DNA of 64,000 bases from Akkermansia sp. RCC_12PD (GCF_036417355.1 NZ_CP143889.1:682001-746000), one strand, 5' to 3'. Shown: positions 17,680 through 26,660, counted from the stretch's first letter. The notes: a model not told the origin generated them from the letters alone. A program made the numbers and translations.

Positions 17680-18150
17680 ATGAGACTAGGATTCATCATC
17701 TTGCCGGGCGTCCTTCTCACTCTCTCAGCCTGCGGCCGTGGGGGAGCTACCCTGGAGACGGACAATGTACAGGCGGAATGGTTCCCCAAAGGCAGCAGAA
17801 CAGCCATTATTCTGGAGAATGAAACAGAACCGGGCGCCGATAAAGCGGCCCGGAACGCCCCCGCCGCATTCACTCTGCTTTATACGTCCCACGGGGACGG
17901 TCAGGGGGTGCTCAGTGTCAACGGAAATTCACCGGAAACAGCCACTGTGCGCCGTCAGGAGGCGAACATCAGTGCCACCTTTCATTTTAAAACACCCTCG
18001 CGGGAAATCAGCCTCCATGAAGTCCGCCGCTCATCCGCGGATGGAAACGCAGCACGGCTGTCCGGCTGGACTTATCAGGAACAGCCCAGTGCGGTACCTC
18101 GCACCGGAGCGGCTGGCTCCCTTGCCATCACGGACAACTCACCCCGGTAG
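17680..18150 (+). CDS. Small lipoprotein of unknown function
   Basis: 156 residues from ATG 17680, whose signal peptide ends in the lipobox LSAC. Two earlier in-frame ATGs (17623, 17665) would put a hydrophilic extension before the signal, so they are less likely. The mature part is short and hydrophilic, probably beta-rich, with no domain I recognise. It is followed after six bases by the alpha/beta hydrolase gene, so the two are probably one operon. Confidence 0.55.
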   Translation: MRLGFIILPGVLLTLSACGRGGATLETDNVQAEWFPKGSRTAIILENETEPGADKAARNAPAAFTLLYTSHGDGQGVLSVNGNSPETATVRRQEANISATFHFKTPSREISLHEVRRSSADGNAARLSGWTYQEQPSAVPRTGAAGSLAITDNSPR

Positions 18151-18156
18151 CCAGAC

Positions 18157-18966
18157 ATGCCCCTGATGAGACGGAAAGGATGGAAAATCTGGACAACGGT
18201 TCTGCTGACTGCTGGCATGGTGCTGGCGTGCCCCCATTGTTCCGTCCGTTCCCTGGTCTATCTGCCTCCCCAGCCCAAGGACAAGACCGCCTATCTGCAA
18301 AAACGCGCCGAGTGGGAACCCCACAGGCGCACCTTCCACCGGGAAGGAGCCAGCCTCAGCGGATGGCTCATTGAAAAAAAAGGACAGCCCCTTCTTGTTT
18401 ACTACGGTGGCAACGCCATGGACATCTCCATGATGCTGCCCTATCTGGATCAATTCCCCCACGCCAAGCTTCTTGTCAACTATCGCGGCTACGGCCTCAG
18501 TACCGGCAGTCCCACGGAACAGGCCATCATGGGAGATTCCTTGGCCATCCTGGACGACGTGCTGAAGGAAACGGGAAGAACCCCGGACGACGTTATTCTG
18601 GTAGGCCAGAGCCTCGGCTCCGGAGTAGCCACCCAGATAGCCTCCGTCCGGAACGTGAAAAAACTTGTGCTGCTGGTCCCATTTGACAGTCTGCTGGACA
18701 CCGCCAGGGACCTCTTCCCCTATCTGCCTGTCAGGCACATCCTGCCCGACCACTTCCGTTCCGACCTGGCGGCCCCCAAAGTCTCCTGCCCCGTCAGCAT
18801 CCTGGCGGCGGGATCGGATGAAGTCATTCCTCCGGCCCATGCCAAGCGGCTGCGCGACTGCTTCTCCACTCCCGTCAACTATCAGGAATTCCCCGGAGCC
18901 ATGCACAACACCATCTGGCACAGTCCCGGATTTGACAAGGCGTTCGCCAAAAGCATCGATTACTGA
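18157..18966 (+). CDS. Alpha/beta hydrolase, membrane- or envelope-associated
   Basis: 269 residues. An N-terminal hydrophobic segment (about 8-28) contains Cys residues (VLACPHCS) and may be a lipoprotein-type signal or anchor. The hydrolase domain carries the nucleophile elbow VGQSLGSGVA (Ser in GxSxG), LLVNYRGYGLSTGSP typical of the BEM46/ABHD13-like group, an acid in AAGSDEVIPPAHA, and the catalytic His in GAMHNT. Such proteins are serine esterases, thioesterases or peptidases; the substrate is unknown. It is paired with the small lipoprotein upstream and convergent with tsaE, six bases away. Confidence 0.8.
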   Translation: MPLMRRKGWKIWTTVLLTAGMVLACPHCSVRSLVYLPPQPKDKTAYLQKRAEWEPHRRTFHREGASLSGWLIEKKGQPLLVYYGGNAMDISMMLPYLDQFPHAKLLVNYRGYGLSTGSPTEQAIMGDSLAILDDVLKETGRTPDDVILVGQSLGSGVATQIASVRNVKKLVLLVPFDSLLDTARDLFPYLPVRHILPDHFRSDLAAPKVSCPVSILAAGSDEVIPPAHAKRLRDCFSTPVNYQEFPGAMHNTIWHSPGFDKAFAKSIDY

Positions 18967-18972
18967 ACCGGC

Positions 18973-19422
18973 TTATGAATGGGGAGCCAGGGAAACCCTG
19001 CGCAAACATTCCCCCGCATGCTCCAGCAGCAGCCAGGAAGCGTCCTCCGGCAATGCGTCCGGAAACAGGTTGGCCCATTCCACAACCAGCACGGTGTCTC
19101 CGTCCAGATACTCATCCCAGCCTATCCCGAAAAGCTCGGACTCGTCCCGCAGCCGGTAGAAATCAAAATGGCAGGCCCTCAACCGTCCGTCCCGGTGCTC
19201 ATGCACTAGGGAAAACGTGGGACTGGCGGCAGCATCCGTGCTCCCCAGTCCTTCCATAATCCCCTGAGTCAGATGCGTTTTTCCCGCTCCAAGCTCTCCT
19301 ACCACTCCTAGAACCTCGCCAGGCATTAAAATTTTACCTATTTCCCGTCCGAGAGCCTGCATTTCTTCCGGAGAATGCGTTAAAACAGCTCCATTTTTAA
19401 AAATTTTATGCCACTCGCTCAT
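18973..19422 (-). CDS. tsaE: tRNA threonylcarbamoyladenosine biosynthesis ATPase TsaE
   Basis: 149 residues, normal for TsaE. The P-loop is GELGAGKTHLTQGI, followed by SPTFSLVHEH and HFDFYRLRDESELFGIGWDEYL, the family signatures. TsaE is the ATPase that cycles the TsaB-TsaD complex making t6A37 in ANN-decoding tRNAs. It reads toward the alpha/beta hydrolase and is divergent from rplU. Its partners are not in this window. Confidence 0.93.
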   Translation of the reverse strand: MSEWHKIFKNGAVLTHSPEEMQALGREIGKILMPGEVLGVVGELGAGKTHLTQGIMEGLGSTDAAASPTFSLVHEHRDGRLRACHFDFYRLRDESELFGIGWDEYLDGDTVLVVEWANLFPDALPEDASWLLLEHAGECLRRVSLAPHS

Positions 19423-19440
19423 TTTTTTATGAAATTTTGC

Positions 19441-19469
19441 TTGTCTAAAGAAAAGTGATATGGTTTAGT
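19441..19469 (+). promoter_or_regulatory. Candidate rplU-rpmA promoter
   Basis: TTGTCT (19441-19446) and TTTAGT (19464-19469) are spaced by 17 bases and lie about 40 bases upstream of rplU. Match to the sigma70 consensus is 4/6 at each box. Assigned by eye only. Confidence 0.35.
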
Positions 19470-19475
19470 GCGGCT

Positions 19476-19489
19476 CCCGCAACCGCGGG
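19476..19489 (+). promoter_or_regulatory. Hairpin in the rplU leader
   Basis: CCCGC-AACC-GCGGG forms a five-pair GC stem with a tetraloop, ending 21 bases before the rplU ATG and just downstream of the candidate promoter. L21 operons often have structured leaders bound by a ribosomal protein; that role here is inference. Confidence 0.35.
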
Positions 19490-19510
19490 CGAACCTTAAC
19501 AGTGATAGTA

Positions 19511-19828
19511 ATGGCATACGCAATTTTCAAAACAGGTGGCAAGCAGTACCGCGTCCAGAAGGGCGACGTGATCGACGTTGAATGCATCAATACTCTTGAA
19601 GAGGGTGCCGAAGCAAGCTTCGATCAGGTGCTTATGGTGGAAAATGACGGAAACGTGACCCTCGGCTCCCCGACGGTGGAAGGCGCTACCGTCTCCGCCA
19701 AGGTAGTCAGCCAATTCCGCAACAAGAAGATTATCGCCTTCAAATTCAAGCGCCGCAAGGGCTTCCACAAGAAAAAAGGTTCCCGCCGCGCCATGACGAA
19801 GCTGGAAATCACCGACATTAAAGCCTAA
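19511..19828 (+). CDS. rplU: 50S ribosomal protein L21
   Basis: 105 residues beginning MAYAIFKTGGKQYRV, the standard L21 N-terminus, so ATG 19511 is chosen over the GTG at 19502. The C-terminal half has the conserved FKRRKGFHKKKGSRRAMTKLEI region that contacts 23S rRNA. It is followed after 28 bases by rpmA, the usual L21-L27 pair. Confidence 0.97.
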   Translation: MAYAIFKTGGKQYRVQKGDVIDVECINTLEEGAEASFDQVLMVENDGNVTLGSPTVEGATVSAKVVSQFRNKKIIAFKFKRRKGFHKKKGSRRAMTKLEITDIKA

Positions 19829-19856
19829 TTTCAACCTCTAATTTCATCTTACTCTT

Positions 19857-20117
19857 ATGGCTCACAAGAAAGGTCAGGGTTCTGTCAAGAACGGTCGCGA
19901 CTCCCGCAGCAAGCGCCTCGGCGTGAAAAAATTCGGCGGCCAGGAAGTAATCGCGGGCAACATCATCATCCGCCAGCGCGGCACCAAGTGGCACCCCGGC
20001 AAGGGCGTGGGCATGGGCCGTGACTACACCATTTTCTCCCTGGTGGACGGCCGCGTATTCTTCGACCGTGAAGGCCGCCGCGTCAATGTAGCTCCGGAAA
20101 CCGAGTCCGCCAACTAA
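19857..20117 (+). CDS. rpmA: 50S ribosomal protein L27
   Basis: 86 residues, starting [16 protein letters not shown], with [34 protein letters not shown], diagnostic of L27. The N-terminus begins directly with the mature A-H-K-K sequence that reaches the peptidyl-transferase centre, so there is no Firmicutes-type cleavable extension. Second gene of the rplU operon, with a terminator behind it. Confidence 0.97.
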   Translation: MAHKKGQGSVKNGRDSRSKRLGVKKFGGQEVIAGNIIIRQRGTKWHPGKGVGMGRDYTIFSLVDGRVFFDREGRRVNVAPETESAN

Positions 20118-20145
20118 TCGTTGCGGTTCACAGCTATTTCCCTGC

Positions 20146-20183
20146 AAGGGCGGCCATCCACAAGGTGACCGCCCTTCTTTTTC
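20146..20183 (+). terminator. Rho-independent terminator after rplU-rpmA
   Basis: AAGGGCGG (20146-20153) pairs with CCGCCCTT (20169-20176), followed by CTTTTT. It ends the ribosomal operon before the Fur-like/suf cluster. Confidence 0.75.
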
Positions 20184-20199
20184 CCTGCCGTTCAAAACA

Positions 20200-20218
20200 A
20201 AGAACAGGAATTGTTCTT
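20200..20218. promoter_or_regulatory. Inverted repeat upstream of the Fur-like gene (candidate operator)
   Basis: AAGAACA-GGAAT-TGTTCTT is a perfect 7+7 inverted repeat ending 39 bases before the start of the Fur-like regulator. It does not match the classic Fur box. It could be the site through which the regulator controls itself and the following sufCBD genes. Inference from position and symmetry. Confidence 0.4.
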
Positions 20219-20257
20219 GCAAAATGATAGTACCTTCTCCACTATTCCCCGCAGAGC

Positions 20258-20710
20258 ATGAAATATAAAACGAGTTCCAAAACAGATACCTCGGACGCCG
20301 TAAAAACGGCTTCTACCCTTCCAGTCATTTCCGGCTTGAGGCTCACCAAGCAACGGCAGGAAGTATACCAGGTCCTTCTGGAACAGCGCGACCACCCCAC
20401 GGCCAATGAAGTCTACCACCGGGTCCGCAAAAAACTCCCCAGCATCTCCCTGGCTACGGTCTACAACTGCCTGGAGGCCCTGGTAAACCACGGCTTGGTC
20501 AATCAGGTCAACTTTGAACGCAGCTCCTCCCGCTTTTGTCCCAACCTCGTCGACCACGGCCACTTCCAGGATACCCGGACCGGCCGGATTTACGACATTA
20601 CCATCAAGGAAGGCGTGGACCTGAGGGAATTCATCAATCTGCCCGACGACGTATGCGTGGAAGAGGCCCAAATCACCTTGAGGGGCTCCATCATCACGCC
20701 GCAGGGTTAA
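20258..20710 (+). CDS. Fur-family transcriptional regulator lacking the usual zinc cysteines
   Basis: 150 residues. The N-terminal winged helix has the Fur signatures [30 protein letters not shown] and [18 protein letters not shown]. The metal region is unusual: the common HHDHxxCxxCG is replaced by [16 protein letters not shown], keeping His residues but no CxxC, and no C-terminal CxxC pair follows. A single Cys lies in SRFCPNL and another in DDVCVEE. A low-cysteine metal site is known in Irr-like members; whether that applies here is inference. It lies 16 bases before sufC and almost certainly regulates Fe-S assembly in response to iron, haem or oxidative state. Confidence 0.85.
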   Translation: MKYKTSSKTDTSDAVKTASTLPVISGLRLTKQRQEVYQVLLEQRDHPTANEVYHRVRKKLPSISLATVYNCLEALVNHGLVNQVNFERSSSRFCPNLVDHGHFQDTRTGRIYDITIKEGVDLREFINLPDDVCVEEAQITLRGSIITPQG

Positions 20711-20726
20711 TTCCTCCTTTTACATC

Positions 20727-21485
20727 ATGAGCTTGGTCATTAAAAATTTGCACGCCAGCGTGCAAGGCACGGAAATTCTTAAAGGCATCAATCTTGAAAT
20801 CCCCAAGGGGGAAGTACACGCCATCATGGGGCCGAACGGCTCCGGAAAAAGCACGCTTTCCAAAGTTCTCTGCGGCCACCCGGATTATGAGGTAACGAGC
20901 GGGGAAGTCTGGCTGGACGGACAGAACCTGCTGGACATGAGTATTGACGAACGCAGCCGTGCCGGTCTTTTTCTTGCCTTCCAATACCCCATGGAAGTTC
21001 CCGGCGTGTCCAACGCCAACTTCCTGCGCGCGGCCATGCAGGCGCGCATGCCTCAGGGAGAGGAACTTGACGCCGTCACATTCTACAAGACGCTGTACGC
21101 GAAGATGGACCAGCTTGGCATGTCCCGCCAATTCACTTCACGAGCCGTGAATGAAGGCTTTTCCGGCGGGGAGAAAAAACGCAACGAAGTCCTTCAAATG
21201 CTCCTGCTGGATCCCCTTTACGCCATTCTGGACGAAACAGACTCCGGCCTGGATATCGACGCCCTCCGCATCGTCTCCGAAGGGGTCAACTCCATGCGTT
21301 CCCCTTTCCGCAGCTTCCTGGTAATCACCCACTACAAACGCCTGCTGGACTACATCAAACCGGACGTGGTCCACGTGCTGGCCGGCGGACGGATTGTCCG
21401 CACCGGGGGCGGAGAACTGGTGGACGAACTGGAAAGCAGAGGATATGAATTCCTGAAGGAGACCGAAGGAGTAGCCAACGCATAA
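20727..21485 (+). CDS. sufC: Fe-S cluster assembly ATPase SufC
   Basis: 252 residues. ABC-type ATPase with Walker [15 protein letters not shown], the family-specific signature [15 protein letters not shown], Walker [17 protein letters not shown] and H-loop [10 protein letters not shown]. SufC hydrolyses ATP to drive the SufB/SufD scaffold that builds Fe-S clusters in the cytoplasm. It sits 16 bases after the Fur-like regulator and 21 bases before sufB. Confidence 0.96.
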   Translation: MSLVIKNLHASVQGTEILKGINLEIPKGEVHAIMGPNGSGKSTLSKVLCGHPDYEVTSGEVWLDGQNLLDMSIDERSRAGLFLAFQYPMEVPGVSNANFLRAAMQARMPQGEELDAVTFYKTLYAKMDQLGMSRQFTSRAVNEGFSGGEKKRNEVLQMLLLDPLYAILDETDSGLDIDALRIVSEGVNSMRSPFRSFLVITHYKRLLDYIKPDVVHVLAGGRIVRTGGGELVDELESRGYEFLKETEGVANA

Positions 21486-21506
21486 CCCGGCAATCCGGCA
21501 GTCATC

Positions 21507-22943
21507 ATGAGCGAAACATCTGACACACCTGCGAACGACAGCACGCAAAACCCGTTTGACTTCGACAGGAGCAAGGGAAACTTCTCCTTCCCGGAACGCC
21601 ACAAATTTGACGCAGGCTACGGCCTTACGGAAGCCACCATTGACTATATCTCCGACGTCAAGGACGAGCCGGACTGGATACGCCATTTCCGCAAAAACGC
21701 CCTGGCCGTCTTTGAAAGCAAGCCCATGCCCACACATTGGGCCTCCCCGGAAATTGAAAAAATAGACTTCTCCCAGATACGCTACTACCTGTCTGACGGA
21801 GAGCGGCCCAAAAGAAGCTGGGAAGACGTTCCGGAAGACGTCAAGCGAACCTTTGAGCGCCTGGGAGTGCCGGAACAGGAGCGGCAATTCCTGGCAGGCG
21901 TGGAAGCCCAGTACGACTCCGAATCCGCCTATTCCAACATGAAGGAGGAATTGCGTAGCCAGGGCGTCATCTTCGTCAACTCGACGGAAGGCCTCAAAAA
22001 CCATGAAGAAATCTTCCGCCAGTGGTTCGGAAAAGTCATCCCTACGGGAGACAACAAATTCTCTGCCCTGAACAGCGCGGTATTCTCTGGCGGTTCCTTC
22101 ATCTACGTGCCCAAGGGCGTAAAACTCAAGCACCCTCTTCAGGCATACTTTCGCATCAACTCGGAAAACTTCGGCCAGTTCGAACGTACCCTCATCATCG
22201 CGGACGAAGACGCGGAGCTCATGTATATGGAAGGCTGCACGGCGCCCCAGTTTGAAACGTCAACCCTCCACTCCGCCGTCGTGGAGCTGGTGGCCCTGAA
22301 AGGAGCGAAAATCCAGTACGTCACCGTGCAGAACTGGTCCTCCAACGTATTCAACATGGTTACCAAGCGCGGCCTTGCCATGGAGGACGCGGAAATCCGC
22401 TGGATTGACTGCAACATCGGCTCCGGCCTCACCATGAAATACCCCGCCGTGGTCCTCAAGGGCAAAAGGGCCAGAGGGGAAGTCATCTCCATCGCACTGG
22501 CCAATACGGGCCAGCACCAGGACACCGGCGCCAAAATGATCCACGCGGCGGACGACACTACGTCCAACATTGTCTCCAAATCCATCAGCATCGGAGAAGG
22601 CCGCGCCAGCTACCGCGGCCAGGTCGTCATGGGCAAGGGGCTCAAGGGCTGCAAGAACAATACGGAATGCGACGCTCTGCTGCTGGCGTCCAACAGCCGC
22701 ACGGATACCTATCCCGCCATCACGGTGAAGGGAGACCGGAACATGGTACAGCATGAAGCGTCCGTCTCTCAGGTCTCGGAGGAAATGCTCTTTTACATGC
22801 AGCAGCGCGGCATTCCGAAAGCGGCGGCCATGTCCCTGGCGGTCAACGGCTTCATCAACGATCTCGTACAGGAATTCCCGATGGAATATTCCGTGGAGCT
22901 GCGCAGGCTCATTGACTTGGAAATGGAAGACAGCATCGGATAA
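21507..22943 (+). CDS. sufB: Fe-S cluster assembly scaffold SufB
   Basis: 478 residues, the usual SufB length. Beta-helix scaffold on which Fe-S clusters are built. Seen: [93 protein letters not shown], and [17 protein letters not shown] followed by [20 protein letters not shown]. Candidate cluster ligands include the Cys in GCKNNTECD and the C-terminal Glu/His residues. No intein interrupts it. It lies between sufC and sufD. Confidence 0.96.
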   Translation: MSETSDTPANDSTQNPFDFDRSKGNFSFPERHKFDAGYGLTEATIDYISDVKDEPDWIRHFRKNALAVFESKPMPTHWASPEIEKIDFSQIRYYLSDGERPKRSWEDVPEDVKRTFERLGVPEQERQFLAGVEAQYDSESAYSNMKEELRSQGVIFVNSTEGLKNHEEIFRQWFGKVIPTGDNKFSALNSAVFSGGSFIYVPKGVKLKHPLQAYFRINSENFGQFERTLIIADEDAELMYMEGCTAPQFETSTLHSAVVELVALKGAKIQYVTVQNWSSNVFNMVTKRGLAMEDAEIRWIDCNIGSGLTMKYPAVVLKGKRARGEVISIALANTGQHQDTGAKMIHAADDTTSNIVSKSISIGEGRASYRGQVVMGKGLKGCKNNTECDALLLASNSRTDTYPAITVKGDRNMVQHEASVSQVSEEMLFYMQQRGIPKAAAMSLAVNGFINDLVQEFPMEYSVELRRLIDLEMEDSIG

Positions 22944-22951
22944 AGGAGGAA

Positions 22952-24208
22952 ATGATGAATCAATTGCTCAACGACGAACAATTTCCGGCAGGCTTCCTCC
23001 CCGAATGGTTTGAAGCGCGGCACACGCAGATGAAGGAACGGGCCGCACAGCTACCCGAACCTTCCCGCCGCGTGGAATCATGGCGGTTCGGGGCGCCTGC
23101 CAACGAATCCCTGGAAGGATTTGAAGCGGCATCCCCCCTGGACCCGGAAACCCTGGCAGCCATCATCAGGGACCATGCCTCCATGCCGGACGCCCTCCGG
23201 GTGGTGTATGCCAACGGACTGCCCGTTTCCATGCCGGAGGAACTCCCCGAAGGGCTTTCCGTGATGGATCTGGAAGACTTTGTTCTCCAATACCCGGACC
23301 TGGCGCGGAAACATTTGGAAAACATGCCGGAACTGCTCGGCTCCGACCGCCTGGCGGCCATGAACATGGCCCTCCAGCACAACGGACTGGTCATCATGGC
23401 GGACCGGGAAATCCCCCGGCCTCTGGAAATCTTCCACTTCATCTCCGGAGACAACGTGGCTGTCTTCCCCTACACACTGGTCATCACGGGAACCGGCGGC
23501 CGCCTCCGCATTCTGGAACGCCATGTCAGCGCGGATCACGGCATGCAGTTCTGCGGCGCCCTGCAACAACACCATCTTTCTTCCGTTTCCTCCGTCAAAT
23601 ACGCCCTGGTTCAGGAACTCAATGCCCGGTCACGGGTTGTGGAACTCAGCCACATCACGGCAGACGATTCCGCGGAAATGGAACACCTCACCAGCCATCC
23701 CGGCGCGGCATGGGCCAGGCAGGAAACGGTCTGCATCCTTACGGGAGACGAAGCCAACGTGCGCCTGCTCTCCGCCAATCATCTGAAGGAACGCAAGGAA
23801 CTGGACCAAAGAACCTACCAAAAGCACCGCTACCGCGGAGCCTCCAGCAACCTGTTTTACGCCAGCGTGCTGGACGACGACGCCGCCAGCGTTTTCAGCG
23901 GCATGATCCTGGTGGAAGAGGGAGCGCACGATACCAGCGCCTACCAAAGCAACCGCAACCTGATCCTCAGCCCGCAGGCGGAAGCCAACTCCATTCCCGG
24001 CCTGGAAATTCTTGCAGACCGGGTGCAATGCTCCCACGGTTCCGCCACATCGTCCATCTCCCCGGAAGAAATCTTCTATCTTCTTTCACGCGGCATTCCG
24101 GAACAAACGGCGCGCAGCATGATCGCCCAGGGCTTCCTGAAACACGCGCTGAACCAGTTCGGAGACGAAACCATACGCACCGCCGTAGAAGGCATTGTCC
24201 TGTCCTGA
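22952..24208 (+). CDS. sufD: Fe-S cluster assembly protein SufD
   Basis: 418 residues, paralogous to SufB, with the late conserved region RYRGASSNLFYASVLDDDAASVFSGMILV and CSHGSATSSISPEEIFYLLSRGIPE. SufD completes the SufBC2D complex and is linked to iron delivery. The start (ATG 22952 or 22955) follows a strong AAAGGAGG eight bases after the sufB stop. No sufS, sufE or sufU follows; the transcript ends at a hairpin 16 bases downstream. Confidence 0.93.
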   Translation: MMNQLLNDEQFPAGFLPEWFEARHTQMKERAAQLPEPSRRVESWRFGAPANESLEGFEAASPLDPETLAAIIRDHASMPDALRVVYANGLPVSMPEELPEGLSVMDLEDFVLQYPDLARKHLENMPELLGSDRLAAMNMALQHNGLVIMADREIPRPLEIFHFISGDNVAVFPYTLVITGTGGRLRILERHVSADHGMQFCGALQQHHLSSVSSVKYALVQELNARSRVVELSHITADDSAEMEHLTSHPGAAWARQETVCILTGDEANVRLLSANHLKERKELDQRTYQKHRYRGASSNLFYASVLDDDAASVFSGMILVEEGAHDTSAYQSNRNLILSPQAEANSIPGLEILADRVQCSHGSATSSISPEEIFYLLSRGIPEQTARSMIAQGFLKHALNQFGDETIRTAVEGIVLS

Positions 24209-24223
24209 TTCTTCATTCCTCAT

Positions 24224-24247
24224 GCCGCCTGAAAAAAGGCGGCTTAT
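24224..24247 (+). terminator. Hairpin terminator after sufD
   Basis: GCCGCC (24224-24229) and GGCGGC (24238-24243) form a six-pair GC stem with an A-rich loop, followed by TTATT. The U tract is weak, so termination may be partial. Confidence 0.55.
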
Positions 24248-24725
24248 TGCCCAACCTGTTTTTTCCAGACAGGAAAGCCTCGGGCAGCGAAAACTCCGCC
24301 GTCTCCCGTCAATAATGCCAGGGGACTTCTACCCATCCGGCCAGCCATTCTCCGCAAACAGTTTTTCTTTATGGCCACATTCTCATATACACAGAACTGC
24401 GGCAGGGGGGACTCCAATTTGAATTCCAGGAATACGGGACATGATCATTTTTGTTTTAAATGAAACACGCCCAGGCAACTTCCTCCATCTCCTTCCATAT
24501 GCTTGCGGGCCGGGCTGATTCCAAGCAGGAGACATCATATCCACCCTAAAAAAATAACATTCATCATCGGATTATCAATCCGGAGCATCCTGATTTTAGC
24601 AAAGGAACGGTTCTTTTCCGATTAAACCGGAACTTCATATCTCGAAGAATCAGCACATTCATCTTGTTTTTATAAGGTCATAATATACTGATAATAAGCA
24701 ACTATCACTCCTTGCAAAACATTAG
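24248..24725. other. AT-rich intergenic stretch, no gene seen
   Basis: About 480 bases between the suf operon and the hairpin cluster at 24726. No frame has convincing coding character; stops are frequent and composition falls well below the surrounding GC. It contains one copy of the CGGATT-N3-AATCCG motif (24568-24582). I see no tRNA-like fold or transposase remnant. Confidence 0.5.
24568..24582 (+). repeat. CGGATT-ATC-AATCCG motif, copy 1
   Basis: A 6+6 inverted repeat with a 3-base spacer. Its reverse complement is identical to the motif at 24874-24888, so the two copies form a 15-base inverted repeat 291 bases apart. Confidence 0.5.
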
Positions 24726-24872
24726 ACGCTAAAAAGGCGAAGAAAAACCTTCGCTTAGGAAATCATTCATCCACGAAAGCCTTCCGGCTTTCGTTCCCAA
24801 GGGCCGGTTTTCGCAAAAACCAGAAAAAAAATTTATCTTAAATGGTTTTATCTTAAAATTGTTAAATTGACT
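24726..24872 (-). ncRNA. Candidate structured small RNA
   Basis: Read on the minus strand, this AT-rich stretch carries three hairpins: GGTTTTT-GCG-AAAACC (24806-24821), a perfect nine-pair stem with a tetraloop (24773-24794), and GCGAAG/CTTCGC (24737-24754) followed by CTTTTT, a terminator-like end. Upstream on the same strand, TTGCAA and TATCAA are spaced by 17 bases (24878-24906) and could be a promoter, giving an RNA of about 145 bases. No coding frame explains these structures. I recognise no known RNA family; the call rests on structure alone. Confidence 0.35.
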
Positions 24873-24873
24873 T

Positions 24874-24888
24874 CGGATTGATAATCCG
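24874..24888 (+). repeat. CGGATT-GAT-AATCCG motif, copy 2
   Basis: Exact reverse complement of the motif at 24568-24582. It lies 12 bases before the start of the membrane protein gene at 24901 and overlaps the putative minus-strand promoter of the small RNA candidate, so it may be a regulator-binding site. Confidence 0.5.
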
Positions 24889-24900
24889 TAAAATGTTCTC

Positions 24901-26610
24901 TTGCAAACGCCTTTTCCTTTGAAAGAAAACATTTGTGGAAGCTTCATTTTACTTTTAAGCCGGCACCCTTTTCTTTTAAATATTTTCCTACTGGGGTGCT
25001 CTTTTCTGTTCATTCCGCGGTTTTCAACCAATGACGACCCTATCCTGGCCTACCTGATCTATTCAGGCTCCCATCATCTTGCTCTCTGCATGCATCCATT
25101 AATGTCATGGATTCTGCATACTGTCAGCCTGGCTTCTCCAGAACTCCCCGTTCTTTTTCTGATGGAAACACTCATTAATTTCGTTTCCATCTACCTTCTT
25201 CTGAAAAGCGTCATCCACCATTTGTCTGCCAAAACGCCTCCTATACTGTTCATTTTTACCATTTTCACCATCAGTTTTTACGCTTTATACAACTATATCC
25301 AGCCTCAATTCACACAATGTGCAGGGCTGGCCATGGCGTCTGCAATATGTTTTTATACCGTTTCTCAAACTTGGAAAAACCGTTTATTTTGCACTCTATG
25401 GTTTCTTGCGGGCTGTACTGTACGGCTTGACATGATTTACGCCATCATCCCGTTCACAGGCTTTCTGGCCTTACAGGAGTGGATCCGGCTGATTCAACAT
25501 AAAAAAAACCGTGCCAGCCATCACTCCTTCTCATGGAGCCTATTTCTGGTAATTACCCTAGCAGCTATTCCTTTACTGAGCATGGGAGAAAAACTCGCGT
25601 ACAACCTTTCTCCCGGTTGGGAAAACGGTCTCCATTTCAACCACCAAAGAGCCTTGATCTGTGATTACCCGGATTATTCAGGCATGGATAAATCCCTGGA
25701 AATCTCCGCCCAGACAGGTCTTTCCACCGTTGAATGGAATATGCTCAAGAATTTTGAATACGTTCCACAACTGGCACAACAAACAAACATGATTGACCAG
25801 CTGGCCTCTATTCACCGGGAAGGCAATACCATGGAAACAAAAATGATTCATGCAAAAGATCATTTCCCGGCGGTCGGAAACGCCATTCCTCTTCTTTTTC
25901 CCATCATCGGCTTGCTGCTGACTGGAATGATCTGCATCCGCAGGGTCAATTATTCCTTTTGGTCATATCCATGCATAGCATTCTCCCTCATCATTCTTTT
26001 TCTTTTCATGGGAAGAGTTTACAACAGAGTGCTGTACGCTCCACTTCTGCTGTGCTTCGTCCTAATGGCCATCTCCCTGAATAATAATATACAATGGAAA
26101 AAAATCCCGGGGAAAGTGTGCATATTCCTGTCCATGCTCATCATGGCAGGACTGTTCCTGAATAGTCAGGGGAAAATTCTTGGGGGCGTCATTAAAAGGA
26201 CATTCACTAAAGAGCAGAGGGAAAGCAAAGTCGTTTTCGATTACCTCACCATGCATCCTGAAAAAATATTTATCTCTTTTGACGCCTTTTCCACCTTTGA
26301 GGAGGCGCTTGCCGTAAGCCGCCGGAATTTCCTCCGAACCGACCATGTTATCAATTGCACGGGCTGGCATATGTGGAATCCGACTTTTCAGGAGCAATTG
26401 GACAGGAATTCCATCACGGATCCCTACCTTGCCTTGTATCAGGATCACGTCAGATTTATACAAAAAGGGGTGGAAACTCCCGCAATCCTGCCCTATTTGG
26501 AACATCATCTGGGAATTAAAACAAAAGCAATCTTATGCGATTCATTGGGCTCTTACCGAATTTACCGAATACAGAAGGATACTGAGTTTTCCCTTATTAA
26601 ATCGAACTAA
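24901..26610 (+). CDS. Polytopic membrane protein, GT-C glycosyltransferase-like
   Basis: About 569 residues with roughly ten hydrophobic helices and a soluble C-terminal domain. Near the first helix is FSTNDDPILAYLIYSG, matching YQSNDDLVIASVLDG in the protein at 30687-32462; both also share a TVRLDMIYA / MIRLDAALV segment and the C-terminal YRIYRI / VRIYRLR. Acidic residues after the first helix are typical of GT-C enzymes, which use polyprenyl-phosphate sugars. It is therefore probably a sugar transferase, but the function is inferred. The start is uncertain: TTG 24901 is the first available, without a good ribosome site. Composition is markedly AT-rich compared with the window, a sign of transfer. 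Confidence 0.6.
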   Translation: MQTPFPLKENICGSFILLLSRHPFLLNIFLLGCSFLFIPRFSTNDDPILAYLIYSGSHHLALCMHPLMSWILHTVSLASPELPVLFLMETLINFVSIYLLLKSVIHHLSAKTPPILFIFTIFTISFYALYNYIQPQFTQCAGLAMASAICFYTVSQTWKNRLFCTLWFLAGCTVRLDMIYAIIPFTGFLALQEWIRLIQHKKNRASHHSFSWSLFLVITLAAIPLLSMGEKLAYNLSPGWENGLHFNHQRALICDYPDYSGMDKSLEISAQTGLSTVEWNMLKNFEYVPQLAQQTNMIDQLASIHREGNTMETKMIHAKDHFPAVGNAIPLLFPIIGLLLTGMICIRRVNYSFWSYPCIAFSLIILFLFMGRVYNRVLYAPLLLCFVLMAISLNNNIQWKKIPGKVCIFLSMLIMAGLFLNSQGKILGGVIKRTFTKEQRESKVVFDYLTMHPEKIFISFDAFSTFEEALAVSRRNFLRTDHVINCTGWHMWNPTFQEQLDRNSITDPYLALYQDHVRFIQKGVETPAILPYLEHHLGIKTKAILCDSLGSYRIYRIQKDTEFSLIKSN

Positions 26611-26660
26611 ACTCTCCAGACGACAAATTTCAGGATGATGAAAACCACAGGTTAATGGTG

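Noticed and set aside
24729-25031. Small basic protein on the minus strand
   Set aside because: It spans the hairpin cluster and the start of the membrane protein gene; Lys/Phe-rich translation has no coding character.
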